From CAWAYR01 sp050250875 (GTDB lineage Bacteria > Acidobacteriota > Vicinamibacteria > Vicinamibacterales > UBA2999), in NCBI GenBank assembly GCA_050250875.1, contig JBFWNV010000001.1, forward strand, positions 1,736,001-1,800,000: 64,000 nt of DNA. Direction: 5' to 3'. How positions within the stretch are numbered: position 1 is the stretch's first letter; every line of letters begins with the position of its first letter. The notes beneath the pieces were generated by a model. The model ran no database searches, was not told the origin of the DNA, and saw only the letters and a list, made by a program, of their open reading frames with translations. A program made the translations under genes and the position numbers. Positions 52,686 to 61,250 of the stretch are shown in pieces.

Positions 52686-54082
52686 TTCGGGCGCTGGTGC
52701 GAGGGGCGACGGTGGCGCTGCTGGTGCCCACCGCGGTCGCGGCCCAGCCGCTGTCGGCCGACGAGCTGCTGCGCGCCGTCGATCGCGCCGTGCCGCTGCT
52801 GGAGCAGGCCCGTCAGGACGTGGTCCTCGCGCAAGGCGAGCTGCGGGAGGCGGCCGGCGCGTTCGACCTGACGCTGGGCGCGTCGGCCAAGCGGACGCGG
52901 GGGTTCTACGACAACGACCGGATCGGCAGCTACCTGGAACTACCCCTGGCGCCCCTGGGGCTCAATGTCTTCGGCGGCTATCGCACCAGCCGCGGCACCT
53001 TCGCCCCCTACGACGGCCAGGCGGCGACGCTCTCGAAGGGCGAGCTCAACGCCGGCATCGATCTGCCGCTGTTGAAGAACCGCACCATCGACGCCCGGCG
53101 CGCCGGCCGCGCGGTCGCCGAGCTGGGCGTCGAGGTGGCCGGCCGCGGCCTCGACAAGATGCGCCTGGCGGTGTTCAAGGACGCCTTGTCCGAGTACTGG
53201 GATTGGGCCGCCGCCGGCCAGCAGCTGCGCATCGCCCGCGCCCTGCTCGACCTGGCCGAAGCCCGCGACCAGCAGCTCGCCGACGCCGTCGCCCTCGGAC
53301 AGATCGCCGCCGTCGAGCGCACCGACAACCGCCGCGCCATCCTGCAGCGGCGAGCGGCGCTGGTCGCCGCCGAGCGGGCGGTGCAGATGAAGGCCATCGA
53401 CCTGTCGCTCTACCTGCGTGGGGCCGACGGCGCGCCGCTGCGCCCGGCCCCGGAGCGGCTGCCGGCACTGCCGGCTCCGGCCGCGCCGCTGACCCGCGAT
53501 GAGGCGCAGGAAGTTGCCGAGGCGCTGCAGCGGCGGCCCGAACTGGCGGCGCTGCGCGCGAAGCGCCGCCAGCAGGAGGTCGAGCTGCGGCTCGCCGAGA
53601 ACGGCGTCCTGCCGTCGCTCACCTGGTTCGCCGATGCGGCCCGCGACCTCGGCGAGGGCCCCGGCAGCCGGGCCGGCGCCTCGTTCGAGACCGGCCTGTC
53701 GTTCTCGCTGCCCGTACAGCGTCGCGCCGCTACCGGCAAGGTGCTCCAGCAGCGGGCCAAGCTCGCCACCCTCGACCAGGATCTCCGCTGGGCCGAGGAC
53801 ACCATTCGCGCCGAGGTGCAGGACGCGCTGAGCGCCGTGGCCGCCGCGCGGGCCGCGCTCGACCTCGCCCGCGACGAAGTGGCCGTGGCCGGCGAACTGG
53901 AAGGGCTGGAGCGCGACCGCTTCGCGCTCGGCGACTCGACCCAGTTCGTCGTCAACCTGCGCGAGCTGGCCACCGCCGAGGCCGCGGTGCGCGAGGCCCG
54001 GGCGCTCGCCGACTACCAGAAGGCGCTCGTGACGGTCGAGGCCGCCACCGGCCGCCTCGCCGACCGCGTGCCCCGGCCCTGA
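52682..54082 (+). CDS. TolC family outer-membrane efflux protein
   Basis: 466 residues with a short signal peptide (about 1-21, ending TAVAAQ) and the duplicated coiled-coil architecture of TolC: DELLRAVDRAVPLLEQARQDVVLAQGELREAAGAFDLTLGASA starts the first half and EVAEALQRRPELAALRAKRRQQEVELRLAENGVLPSL the second. It should form the trimeric exit duct for the exporter. The GTG start overlaps the HlyD stop (GTGA). It is the last gene of the export operon; argH follows after 49 nt with its own promoter-like box. Confidence 0.92.
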   Translation: MIRALVRGATVALLVPTAVAAQPLSADELLRAVDRAVPLLEQARQDVVLAQGELREAAGAFDLTLGASAKRTRGFYDNDRIGSYLELPLAPLGLNVFGGYRTSRGTFAPYDGQAATLSKGELNAGIDLPLLKNRTIDARRAGRAVAELGVEVAGRGLDKMRLAVFKDALSEYWDWAAAGQQLRIARALLDLAEARDQQLADAVALGQIAAVERTDNRRAILQRRAALVAAERAVQMKAIDLSLYLRGADGAPLRPAPERLPALPAPAAPLTRDEAQEVAEALQRRPELAALRAKRRQQEVELRLAENGVLPSLTWFADAARDLGEGPGSRAGASFETGLSFSLPVQRRAATGKVLQQRAKLATLDQDLRWAEDTIRAEVQDALSAVAAARAALDLARDEVAVAGELEGLERDRFALGDSTQFVVNLRELATAEAAVREARALADYQKALVTVEAATGRLADRVPRP

Positions 54083-54117
54083 CCGTCCCCGGGCACCGGA
54101 ACCGGTGGGCGGGGCCA

Positions 54118-54123
54118 TATACT
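54118..54123 (+). promoter_or_regulatory. Probable leaderless promoter -10 box (argH)
   Basis: TATACT with 8 nt (GCCAAGCG) before the ATG at 54132. Confidence 0.5.
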
Positions 54124-54131
54124 GCCAAGCG

Positions 54132-55586
54132 ATGCGTTTCGCTCCCGAATACGTCTCCAACGTCCTCAACGACAACTTCGAGGACGCCAAGGTGCTGCTG
54201 CTGGCGCCGCTGATGTCGATCCACTACGCGCACCTGGTGATGCTCACCGAGCGGCACATCATCTCGCGCGACGACGCCCGGGCGCTGCGCCGGGCGCTCG
54301 ACGGCATCTCGATCGACGCCGTGCGCGAGGTGGCGTTCGACCCGGCCTGCGAGGACCTGTTCTTCTATCTGGAGCGCCTGATCGCCCAGGGGGCCGGCGA
54401 GCAGGTGGCCGGCCGGCTGCACACGGCGCGGAGCCGCAACGACATCGACATGACGATGTACCGGATCCGCCAGCGCGAGTTCATCAGCGGGCTGGCCGAG
54501 GCCACGCTCACGCTGCGGCGGGCGCTGCTCGACCTGGCGGCGCAGCATACGCAGACGATCTACGGCGCCCACACCCACACCCAGCCGGCGCAGGTCTCGA
54601 CCATCGCGCACTACCTGCTCGCCGTCATCGAGCAGCTGGAGCGCGACGCCAAGCGGCTCGAGGCCGCGTATCGCTCGACCAACCAGAACCCGCTGGGCGC
54701 CTGCGCCATCACCGGCACCGGCTTCCCGATCGACCGGCACCGCACCAGCGAGCTGCTCGGCTTCGACGGCCCGACCGGCAACACCTACGGCAGCATCGCC
54801 ACGGTGGACTACCTGCTCGAGAGCGTGTCGGCGACCGCGATCGTCATCGCCGGCCTCGGCCGGGTCGTGCAGGACCTGCTGCTGTGGGGCACGATGGAGT
54901 TCGGCTACCTGCGGCTCGCCGACGGCTTCGTGCAGTCGAGCAGCATCATGCCGCAGAAGCGCAACCCGGTCGCCCTCGAGCACGCCCGCGCCATCGGCAG
55001 CAAGGCGGTGGGCCAGGCCCAGGCGATTCTCACGACGGTGCACAACACGCCGTTCGGCGACATCGTCGACACCGAAGACGACCTGCAGCCCCTGGTGGCG
55101 TCGATGTTCCGCGACGGCACCCGCATGGTCACCCTGATCGCCGCGGCGCTCAAGGACGCGCAGTTCAACGTCGAGCGGCTGGCCGCCCGCGCCGGCGAAG
55201 GCGGCACCACGATCACCGAGCTGGCCGACACGCTGGCCCGCGACCACGGCCTGCCGTTCGTCACCGCCCACAAGATCGCCGGCCAGGTCATCCGCGGCCG
55301 CAACGAGGCGCCCGGCGTGCCGGTGTCCGAGCTGCTCGCCCGGGCCTCCACGGCGGTGCTCGGCACGCCGATCGCCTACGACGACGCGCGCCTCGAGCAG
55401 GTGCTCAGTCCGCGCTTCTTCGTCGAGATCCGCAAGACGCTCGGCGGTCCCGCGCCCGAGCGGACCAGTGAAGCCATCGGCGTGTCGCGGGCCGCGCTGG
55501 CCGCCGACGAGGCGTGGTGGAAGGGCCGCCGCGACGCGCTGGCCCGCGCCGCCGCGCTGCTGCGCGACGAGGCCAACCGCCTGTGA
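54132..55586 (+). CDS. argH: Argininosuccinate lyase
   Basis: 484 residues of the fumarase/aspartase superfamily. Landmarks are GRLHTARSRNDIDMTMYRI, GAHTHTQPAQVSTIAHYL with the catalytic histidine, NQNPLGACAITGTGFPIDR and the mobile signature loop QSSSIMPQKRNPVALEHARA with the catalytic serine. It converts argininosuccinate to arginine and fumarate. It lacks the usual LWGGRF N-terminus, so it belongs to a divergent branch and a related lyase activity is possible. No other arginine genes are nearby. The ATG at 54132 follows TATACT by 8 nt. A 31-codon membrane peptide gene overlaps its stop. Confidence 0.9.
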   Translation: MRFAPEYVSNVLNDNFEDAKVLLLAPLMSIHYAHLVMLTERHIISRDDARALRRALDGISIDAVREVAFDPACEDLFFYLERLIAQGAGEQVAGRLHTARSRNDIDMTMYRIRQREFISGLAEATLTLRRALLDLAAQHTQTIYGAHTHTQPAQVSTIAHYLLAVIEQLERDAKRLEAAYRSTNQNPLGACAITGTGFPIDRHRTSELLGFDGPTGNTYGSIATVDYLLESVSATAIVIAGLGRVVQDLLLWGTMEFGYLRLADGFVQSSSIMPQKRNPVALEHARAIGSKAVGQAQAILTTVHNTPFGDIVDTEDDLQPLVASMFRDGTRMVTLIAAALKDAQFNVERLAARAGEGGTTITELADTLARDHGLPFVTAHKIAGQVIRGRNEAPGVPVSELLARASTAVLGTPIAYDDARLEQVLSPRFFVEIRKTLGGPAPERTSEAIGVSRAALAADEAWWKGRRDALARAAALLRDEANRL

Positions 55587-55678
55587 CCGTCGGCCGCAGG
55601 GACTACACCCGCGTGGTGGTGGTCTGGGTCGCCGTCCTGCTCGCCCTCTACGCCGTCCAGGAGTACTTCACGCCGTGA
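55583..55678 (+). CDS. 31-residue single-helix membrane protein
   Basis: GTG 55583 overlaps the argH stop (GTGA). The peptide begins MTVGRRDYTRVVVVWVAVLL and ends YAVQEYFTP: a basic N-terminus, one membrane helix (about 10-25) and a short polar tail. It is too short for standard gene calling. The overlap, the charge pattern and the position before a sodium:solute symporter gene suggest it is translated and may be a small accessory subunit of that transporter (inference). I recall similar tiny frames before related symporters in Acidobacteria. Confidence 0.6.
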   Translation: MTVGRRDYTRVVVVWVAVLLALYAVQEYFTP

Positions 55679-55691
55679 GACGAGCGCTCTT

Positions 55692-55723
55692 CCTGGTCCC
55701 TGGTCCCTGGTACCCGGTCCCTG
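55692..55723. repeat. Heptanucleotide array (CTGGTCC type)
   Basis: Four units of (C)TGGTCCC, the reverse complement of the GGGACCA array at 38666, in the gap before the symporter gene. Confidence 0.8.
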
Positions 55724-55726
55724 CCG

Positions 55727-57430
55727 ATGTCGTGGATTGACTGGGCCATCATCGCCGCCTATCTCGTCTGGATCGTGTGGGACGGGCTGCGTCCCGCCAA
55801 GCCCGGCAACAAGCTCGAGGGCTACCTGCTCGCCGGCCGCAGCCTGCCGTGGTGGGCCGTCGGCCTGTCGGTGATGGCCACGCAGCTGTCGGCGATCACC
55901 ATGACCACGACCACCGGTCAGGGCTACGCCGAGGGCATGCGCTTCCTGCAGTTCTACTTCGCGCTGCCGCTGGCGATGGTCGTGCTCTCGGTGACGCTGG
56001 TGCCGTTCTTCCACAAGGCCAGGGTCTTCACGGCGTACGAGTACCTGGAGCAGCGCTACGACGCCAAGACGCGGGCGCTCACCTCGCTGCTGTTCCTCAT
56101 CTCGCGCGGGATGAGCACCGGCGTCGTCATCGCCGCGCCGGCGGTGATCCTGAGCGTGATCCTCGGCCTGAGCGTCACCAACACCTGTCTGCTGATCGCC
56201 CTGCCGACGGCGCTCTACACCATGGTGGGCGGCGTCGAGGCGGTGGCTTGGACGGACGTGAAGCAGATGGCGCTGATCGTCGGCGGGCTGGTGGCGGCGG
56301 TCGTCATGCTGGTGGCCGGCCTGCCCGGCGACGTCGGGCTGGTCGACGCCCTGCACCTGGCCGGCGCCACCGGCCGCATGCAGACCTTCGACTTCCGCTT
56401 CGACGTCACCGACCGCTTCAACTTCTGGTCGGGCACGCTGGCGGCGTTCTTCCTGTTCTGCTCCTACTTCGGCACCGACCAGAGCCAGGTGCAGCGCTAT
56501 CTCGCCGCCAAGTCGGTGGACGAGGGCCGGACGTCGCTGCTGATGAGCGCCTACTGGAAGATTCCGCTCCAGGCGCTGGTGCTGCTGGTCGGCGTGCTGA
56601 TGTTCGTGTACTTCGTGTTCACGCCGCCGCCGCTGCTCTTCAACCGTGTGCACGAGGGCGCGGTGAAGGCGAGCCCCAGGGCCGCCGAGTACGCCGCGGC
56701 CGAAGCCCGCTTCGCCACGGCGTTCGAGGCCCAGCGCGAGGCCGGCGCCAACCTCGTGCGCGTGCGGCGTGCCGGCGACGCCGCCGGGATCGCCGAGTAC
56801 TCCGCCGCGCTCAACCGCGCCGGATCGGACATCAAGGCGGCGCGCGCCGACGCGGTGGCCATCACCAAGGCGGTCTCGGGCGAGGCCGCCTACACCGACG
56901 TCAACTACGTCTTTCCGACCTTCATCCTCCAGCACCTGCCGGTCGGCCTCGTCGGGCTGCTGATCGCCGCGATCCTCGCCGCGGCGATGTCGACGATCGC
57001 CGCCGAACTCGCCTCGCTCTCCACCGCCACGGTGATCGACTTCTACCGCCGCTGGGTGGCCCCCGACGCCGCCGACGAGGCGCTGCTCCGGGTTTCGCGG
57101 GTGGCCACCGCCGGGTGGGCGATCTTCGCCAGCGTGGTGGCCATCTACGCCGTCAACCTCGGCGCGCTCATCGAGGTGGTGAACCGCTTCGGCTCGTACT
57201 TCTACGGCTCGATCCTCGGCGTGTTCGTCCTCGCCATCGCCTTCCCGCGCACCAACGGCCACGGCGCGTTCGCCGGGCTCATCGGCGGCATGGTGGCGGT
57301 GTGGCTGGTGGCTACGCAGACGCCGGTCGAGTTCCTGTGGCTGAACATCGTCGGCGTGGTGGCGGTGCTGGCGGTCGGGATTCCGGTGAGCGCGCTCACC
57401 GGCGGACGGCCGCAGCCGCGTCCGGCCTGA
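55727..57430 (+). CDS. Sodium:solute symporter (SSS family)
   Basis: 567 residues, about 13-14 membrane helices. Motifs: DWAIIAAYLVWIVWDGLRPAKPGNKLEGYLLAGRSLPWWAVGLSVMATQLSAITM near the N-terminus and GVEAVAWTDVKQMALIVGG (SSS signature region). An ~110-residue hydrophilic insertion lies between helices (HEGAVKASPRAAEYAAAEARFATAFEAQREAGANL), as in eukaryotic SLC5-like bacterial proteins. It imports a solute with Na+; the solute is unknown. The start lies just after the heptamer array with no clear ribosome site. A 39-residue membrane protein follows 11 nt downstream. Confidence 0.93.
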   Translation: MSWIDWAIIAAYLVWIVWDGLRPAKPGNKLEGYLLAGRSLPWWAVGLSVMATQLSAITMTTTTGQGYAEGMRFLQFYFALPLAMVVLSVTLVPFFHKARVFTAYEYLEQRYDAKTRALTSLLFLISRGMSTGVVIAAPAVILSVILGLSVTNTCLLIALPTALYTMVGGVEAVAWTDVKQMALIVGGLVAAVVMLVAGLPGDVGLVDALHLAGATGRMQTFDFRFDVTDRFNFWSGTLAAFFLFCSYFGTDQSQVQRYLAAKSVDEGRTSLLMSAYWKIPLQALVLLVGVLMFVYFVFTPPPLLFNRVHEGAVKASPRAAEYAAAEARFATAFEAQREAGANLVRVRRAGDAAGIAEYSAALNRAGSDIKAARADAVAITKAVSGEAAYTDVNYVFPTFILQHLPVGLVGLLIAAILAAAMSTIAAELASLSTATVIDFYRRWVAPDAADEALLRVSRVATAGWAIFASVVAIYAVNLGALIEVVNRFGSYFYGSILGVFVLAIAFPRTNGHGAFAGLIGGMVAVWLVATQTPVEFLWLNIVGVVAVLAVGIPVSALTGGRPQPRPA

Positions 57431-57441
57431 CCGGTCCGGCG

Positions 57442-57561
57442 ATGGCCAACCGGCCCCTCTTCATCGCCCTCGGGATCGTCGCGCTGGTGATGGTCGTGTC
57501 GTGGGCGCTCGGCGAGGCGCTGCGCCAGCGCAAGACGACCAGGCGCCGGCCGAAGCGCTGA
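57442..57561 (+). CDS. 39-residue single-helix membrane protein
   Basis: ATG 57442, 11 nt after the symporter stop. It begins MANRPLFIALGIVALVMVVS, a membrane helix at about 5-24, followed by a strongly basic tail (LRQRKTTRRRPKR), predicting N-out/C-in topology. Position suggests a symporter accessory peptide, mirroring the 31-residue protein upstream. Alternatively it is unrelated; no family recognised. Confidence 0.55.
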   Translation: MANRPLFIALGIVALVMVVSWALGEALRQRKTTRRRPKR

Positions 57562-57591
57562 CCCCGGCGTCGCGGCCGTCGAGCGCGCCGA

Positions 57592-57891
57592 TCAGCTCGA
57601 GATGCGGTCCAGCCCGTCCTTGCCCAGCACCACGTTCCAGCACATCAGCTCGTACTGCGCGATGTGCCTGGTGTAGAACGGGTCGCCGTCGCGCACCGCG
57701 TCGAGGGCGCGCTGCGGGTCCTCGTCGGGCACCTTGAGCAGGAAGATTCCGCCGAAGCGGGGATCCATCGGCCCGGCGGCGATCAGCGTGCCGTCGGCCT
57801 TGAGCTGGCGCAGGTAGGCGCGGTGTTCTTCGGTGACGGCCTCGACCTCGGGGATCGGGCGGCGGTAGCGGACGAGCGCGATAGCATACAT
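57592..57891 (-). CDS. YciI-like protein
   Basis: 99 residues. MYAIALVRYRRPIPEVEAVTEEHRAYLRQLKADGTLIAAGPMDPRFGGIFLLKV has the ferredoxin-like fold pattern of YciI, with the His of EEHRAYL and the Asp of AGPMDP at the putative active site. KVPDEDPQRALDAVRDGDPFYTRHIAQYEL completes the family. Cytoplasmic; the reaction is unproven in most members. Convergent with the symporter operon and divergent from the gluzincin gene. ATG start. Confidence 0.9.
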   Translation of the reverse strand: MYAIALVRYRRPIPEVEAVTEEHRAYLRQLKADGTLIAAGPMDPRFGGIFLLKVPDEDPQRALDAVRDGDPFYTRHIAQYELMCWNVVLGKDGLDRISS

Positions 57892-57898
57892 GGCGGAG

Positions 57899-57941
57899 TC
57901 TCGAGTCTCGGGGCCCGGGTCCCCGGGCTCGGTTCACCCGG
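57899..57941. repeat. Heptanucleotide-like GAGTCTC/GGGCCCGG array
   Basis: Irregular GAGTCTC and GGGTCCC units between the divergent YciI and gluzincin genes. More decayed than the other arrays. Confidence 0.5.
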
Positions 57942-57967
57942 GCCCGCCGGCGCCGCGCCGACAGTCT

Positions 57968-58837
57968 ATGACAGCCACACGACGCATTGCGGCCGCGGCG
58001 ATTGCCGTGGGTCTGGCGACGGCCGCTGCGGCCCAGACCGCGCTCAACTGGTCGGCCGATGACGGCGCCCGGATCGCGACCCTGGAGAAGAGCGGCCGGC
58101 GGATCGCGGGGACGCACATGGTCGTGTGGCACCCGCCGTCGCTGCTGCCGTCGGATGCCGACCGGCTGCTGCGGCGCCTCGATCCGGCCGTGGCGGCGTT
58201 GCGCGCCAAGGTCGGCCGGCGCGCCTGGCAGGTGGTGCCGACCGGGAAGATCACGTACTACCTGAGCGACGACGCCTTCGTGTCGCACGCCTCGGGGCGG
58301 GCCGCCGTGTTCGTGCCGATGGCACGGGTGATTGACGGGCGCGCGCCGTATCTGCACGAGGCCATGCACGAACTGCTGGCGTCTTCGGCCGCCGATCCGC
58401 CGTCTGCTGACGGCGCTCCACCGGTGCGCCGCCCGCTGTGGCTCACCGAAGGCCTGCCCGACTACGTCGCGCAGGTGGTCGCCGGCGAGGTCGGCATGGT
58501 CGAGACCGGTCCGTTCGCCAGCGGCGGGCTGGCCGGCGCCGACGCCGTGTGCGCCGAACGGGCCCGCACCGCCGATGGCGCCACGATGCTGCCGTTCGTC
58601 GGCGGCCCTGGCCGTCCTGACGTGCTCTTCACCACCGACCGGGCGCGCTTCGCGCCGACGTTCTACACCTGTGCGCTGTCGTTCACGAAGTTCCTGGCCG
58701 GACGCGCCGGCCTCGACGCGCTGGTCGAGCTGTTCGGTGTGCCGCCGTCAGGGACCGCGAGCCGCCTCGACGCGCTCGGCGGCCGGCCGCTCGACGCGCA
58801 CCGCGCCGAGTGGCGGGCCGCGATCGGACTGAAGTAG
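57968..58837 (+). CDS. Exported putative gluzincin metallopeptidase
   Basis: 289 residues from the ATG at 57968, with a signal peptide ending near TAAAAQ (about 22). HEAMHELL is an HExxH zinc site, and LTEGLPDYVAQVV supplies the downstream glutamate, as in Peptidase_MA-like proteins. PPSLLPSDADRLLRRLDPAVAALRAKVG precedes it as in other secreted acidobacterial members. Two cysteines (DAVCAER, YTCALSF) may form a disulfide. Substrate unknown. An earlier in-frame ATG at 57890 would read through the repeat-rich promoter region and destroy the signal peptide, so I reject it. Confidence 0.82.
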   Translation: MTATRRIAAAAIAVGLATAAAAQTALNWSADDGARIATLEKSGRRIAGTHMVVWHPPSLLPSDADRLLRRLDPAVAALRAKVGRRAWQVVPTGKITYYLSDDAFVSHASGRAAVFVPMARVIDGRAPYLHEAMHELLASSAADPPSADGAPPVRRPLWLTEGLPDYVAQVVAGEVGMVETGPFASGGLAGADAVCAERARTADGATMLPFVGGPGRPDVLFTTDRARFAPTFYTCALSFTKFLAGRAGLDALVELFGVPPSGTASRLDALGGRPLDAHRAEWRAAIGLK

Positions 58838-58874
58838 CGCTGGCGCAGCGGTCGTCGGACAACCGCCCGACCGG

Positions 58875-58899
58875 TGGGGTGGGGCCTGGCCCCGATGGC
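58875..58899. repeat. Direct repeat left of the S9 peptidase gene
   Basis: 25 bp around the perfect palindrome GGGGCCTGGCCCC (58881-58893), identical at 23 positions to 61166-61190. A second hairpin (TGGCAC/GTGCCA) follows. Lies in the 147-bp convergent gap 58838-58984. Confidence 0.75.
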
Positions 58900-58984
58900 A
58901 CCGATTTCGTGCCAGTGTCCGGCCTGGCGGGTGGCAACGCCGCGCCGCGCCAGCCGCCGTGTCAACCCAGAGCGGTCAGCCGTG

Positions 58985-61084
58985 TCAACGCGGGGCGCGC
59001 TCGGATGTCGCCGGCGCGCGCAGGTACTCCTGCCACCACGCCAGCTCCTGCTGGTAGCGGTGCACGGTATTCCACGGGCTCCAGCCGACGTGGTAGCTGT
59101 CGGGGTAGCGGACGAACTTCGCCGGTACCTTCAGCTTCTTGAGGGCCGTGTACATCTGCTCGCCCTGTTCGATCGGCACGCGCAGGTCGGCCTCGCCGTG
59201 CACGAAGAGCGTCGGCGTGGTGACGCCGGCCGCGTGCATCACCGGCGACCACTTGAGCAGCGCGGCGGCGCCCACGGCTTGCCACGGCGTGCCGCCGAAC
59301 TCGCTCTCCTTCGTGCGCGGGATGTCGGCGGTGCCGTAGTCGCTCACCCAGTTGGAGATGCCGGCGCCGACGATGGCCGCCTGGAATCGCGTGGTCTGCG
59401 TGATCACCCAGTTGGTGAGGAAACCGCCATACGAGTAGCCCGTCACCCCGAGCCGTTTCGGATCGATCGGGTAGCGCGCCACCACGTGGTCCACGCCGGC
59501 CATCACGTCCTCGTAGTCGCGGCCGCCCCAGCCGCCCCAGGTGTCCCACAGGTGCTTCTCGCCGTACTCCGTCGATCCGCGCGGGTTGGTGTAGAGCACC
59601 GCGTAGCCCCTGGCCGCCCACACCTGGAACTGCACCGAGAAGTCGTTGCCGTAGGCGCTGTGCGGGCCGCCGTGGATGGCGAGGATCAGCGGCACCCGGT
59701 TCGACGCGTCGGCCGAGGCCGGCAGCATCAGCCAGCCTTCGACCGACGAGCCGTCCTTGCTCGTGAAGCGCACCGGTTCGACGGATCGCGGCCGGATCGC
59801 GGCGACGAGCGCGTCGTTGAACGACGACAGCCGCCGCTCGCCGCTGCCGTCGAGCGCCGCGACGTGGACTTCGGCCGGGTGCGTGGCGTCGCCGGCGACG
59901 TAGGCGACGCGCTGCGCGTCCCAGGCGATCGAGGCGTCGGCGAGGCGCCGGGCGCCGCGCGTCAGCTGTTCCACGGTACCGCCGGTGAGCGGGACGCGAA
60001 AGAGATGCGTGGATCCGGCCACGCCGGCGGTGAACGCGACCACGCGGCCCTCGGGTGCGATGCGCGGAGCGCTCGGGATGTAGTCCCAGGCCGCGGTGAG
60101 GTTGACCGGCGCGCCGCCGCCGGCCGGGAAGCGGTAGAGGTCGGTGGGGGAGCCGTGAGCCTGCTTCGCGGCGAGGATCTGGTTGAGGCTCTGCTCGCGG
60201 AGGGCGACGATCGATCCGTCGGCGGCCCAGATCGGCGCGCCGTGGTCGAAGCCGTCGTCGGTGACGCGGGTGGTGCGGCCCTCGAGATCGACCGTGAAGA
60301 TGTCGGCGCGTTCGTAGACGTGCTCGTCGCGCTGCGCCATGTTCGACGTGAAGACCAGCGCCCGGCTGTCTGGACGCCACGACGGCTGGACGACGTCCAC
60401 GCCCTGGGTGGTGAGCTGGCGCGGCGCGCCGCCGTCGCGGCTGACGACGAACAGCTCCTGCGGCGGCGTGGCCTGCGGATCGCGCGGGTCTGGCAGGTAG
60501 CCGCGGCCGTCGAAGCGGGCGTTCATCCAGTCGTAGACGCGGCCCTTGAACCGCTCGTCGGTGAGCTGCTCGAACGGCGTCCGGACCGGTGCGGGGCGCG
60601 GCGTCGCCGGTGGGACCGCCTTGGTGAAGGCGATCCACTTGTTGTCGGGGCTGAAGATCGGCGTGCCGTCGACGCCGGGCAGGCGGAACGCCTCGCCGCC
60701 CGGGCCGTCCATGCGCAGGAACCACACGGCGTCGGTCACCGGTCCGCCCTGGTCGATCGCCGTGCGGCGCGAGGCGAACGCCAGCAGGCGGCTGTCGGGA
60801 CTCCAGCGCGGCGCCGACGACGACAGCGCCGGGTTGGTCAGGCGGCGCGGCGGCGTCGATCCGTCGGCCGGCACGATCCAGATCTCGCTGTGCCGGCGGT
60901 TCTCGCTCTCGACGATCACCGTCCGCACGAACGCCACCCAGCGGCCGTCGGGCGACAGCGCCGTGCCGTTGATCGCCTCGACCTTGTAGTAGTCGGCGAG
61001 TTCGATCGGCCGGGGGCCCTGCGCGGCGGCATGGGCGGCGGCAGAAAGAGCGATCCCGAGCGCGAGCAGCAGTCGGCGGATCAT
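58985..61084 (-). CDS. S9 family prolyl oligopeptidase-like serine peptidase
   Basis: 699 residues from the ATG at 61084 (signal peptide MIRRLLLALGIALSAAAHAAAQ). A longer frame to 61498 crosses a terminator and is rejected. The N-terminal ~420 residues form a WD40-like propeller (LSPDGRWVAF, WSPDSRLLAF, FSPDNKWIAF). The alpha/beta-hydrolase domain has Ser in GYSYGGFLTNW, Asp in HGEADLRVP and His in DSYHVGW. It is a periplasmic oligopeptide hydrolase (acylaminoacyl or dipeptidyl peptidase-like). TAGACT about 31 nt upstream is a possible -10. The gene is flanked by the direct repeats at 58875 and 61166. Confidence 0.94.
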   Translation of the reverse strand: MIRRLLLALGIALSAAAHAAAQGPRPIELADYYKVEAINGTALSPDGRWVAFVRTVIVESENRRHSEIWIVPADGSTPPRRLTNPALSSSAPRWSPDSRLLAFASRRTAIDQGGPVTDAVWFLRMDGPGGEAFRLPGVDGTPIFSPDNKWIAFTKAVPPATPRPAPVRTPFEQLTDERFKGRVYDWMNARFDGRGYLPDPRDPQATPPQELFVVSRDGGAPRQLTTQGVDVVQPSWRPDSRALVFTSNMAQRDEHVYERADIFTVDLEGRTTRVTDDGFDHGAPIWAADGSIVALREQSLNQILAAKQAHGSPTDLYRFPAGGGAPVNLTAAWDYIPSAPRIAPEGRVVAFTAGVAGSTHLFRVPLTGGTVEQLTRGARRLADASIAWDAQRVAYVAGDATHPAEVHVAALDGSGERRLSSFNDALVAAIRPRSVEPVRFTSKDGSSVEGWLMLPASADASNRVPLILAIHGGPHSAYGNDFSVQFQVWAARGYAVLYTNPRGSTEYGEKHLWDTWGGWGGRDYEDVMAGVDHVVARYPIDPKRLGVTGYSYGGFLTNWVITQTTRFQAAIVGAGISNWVSDYGTADIPRTKESEFGGTPWQAVGAAALLKWSPVMHAAGVTTPTLFVHGEADLRVPIEQGEQMYTALKKLKVPAKFVRYPDSYHVGWSPWNTVHRYQQELAWWQEYLRAPATSERAPR

Positions 61085-61165
61085 GCGTACCTCGGCGGAA
61101 GTTGCGGAGCCTGCGCAGTCTACCGCACGCGTCTGGTGGCGCCGGCCTTGCCACCCACTACCGCT

Positions 61166-61190
61166 TGGGGCGGGGCCTGGCCCCAATGGC
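61166..61190. repeat. Direct repeat right of the S9 peptidase gene
   Basis: Matches 58875-58899 at 23 of 25 positions; core palindrome at 61172-61184. Confidence 0.75.
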
Positions 61191-61212
61191 CGGCCATTTG
61201 CGCGGCGGTGCA

Positions 61213-61250
61213 GAAAAAAAGAAGGGCATCCGCTGGTCAGGATGCCCTTC
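61213..61250 (-). terminator. Strong intrinsic terminator (minus strand)
   Basis: Perfect 12-bp stem AGAAGGGCATCC/GGATGCCCTTCT (61219-61230 and 61239-61250), loop GCTGGTCA, followed on the minus strand by seven T (61219-61213). It is upstream of the S9 gene, so it must end a transcript starting to the right, where no ordinary gene is found. Confidence 0.85.
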
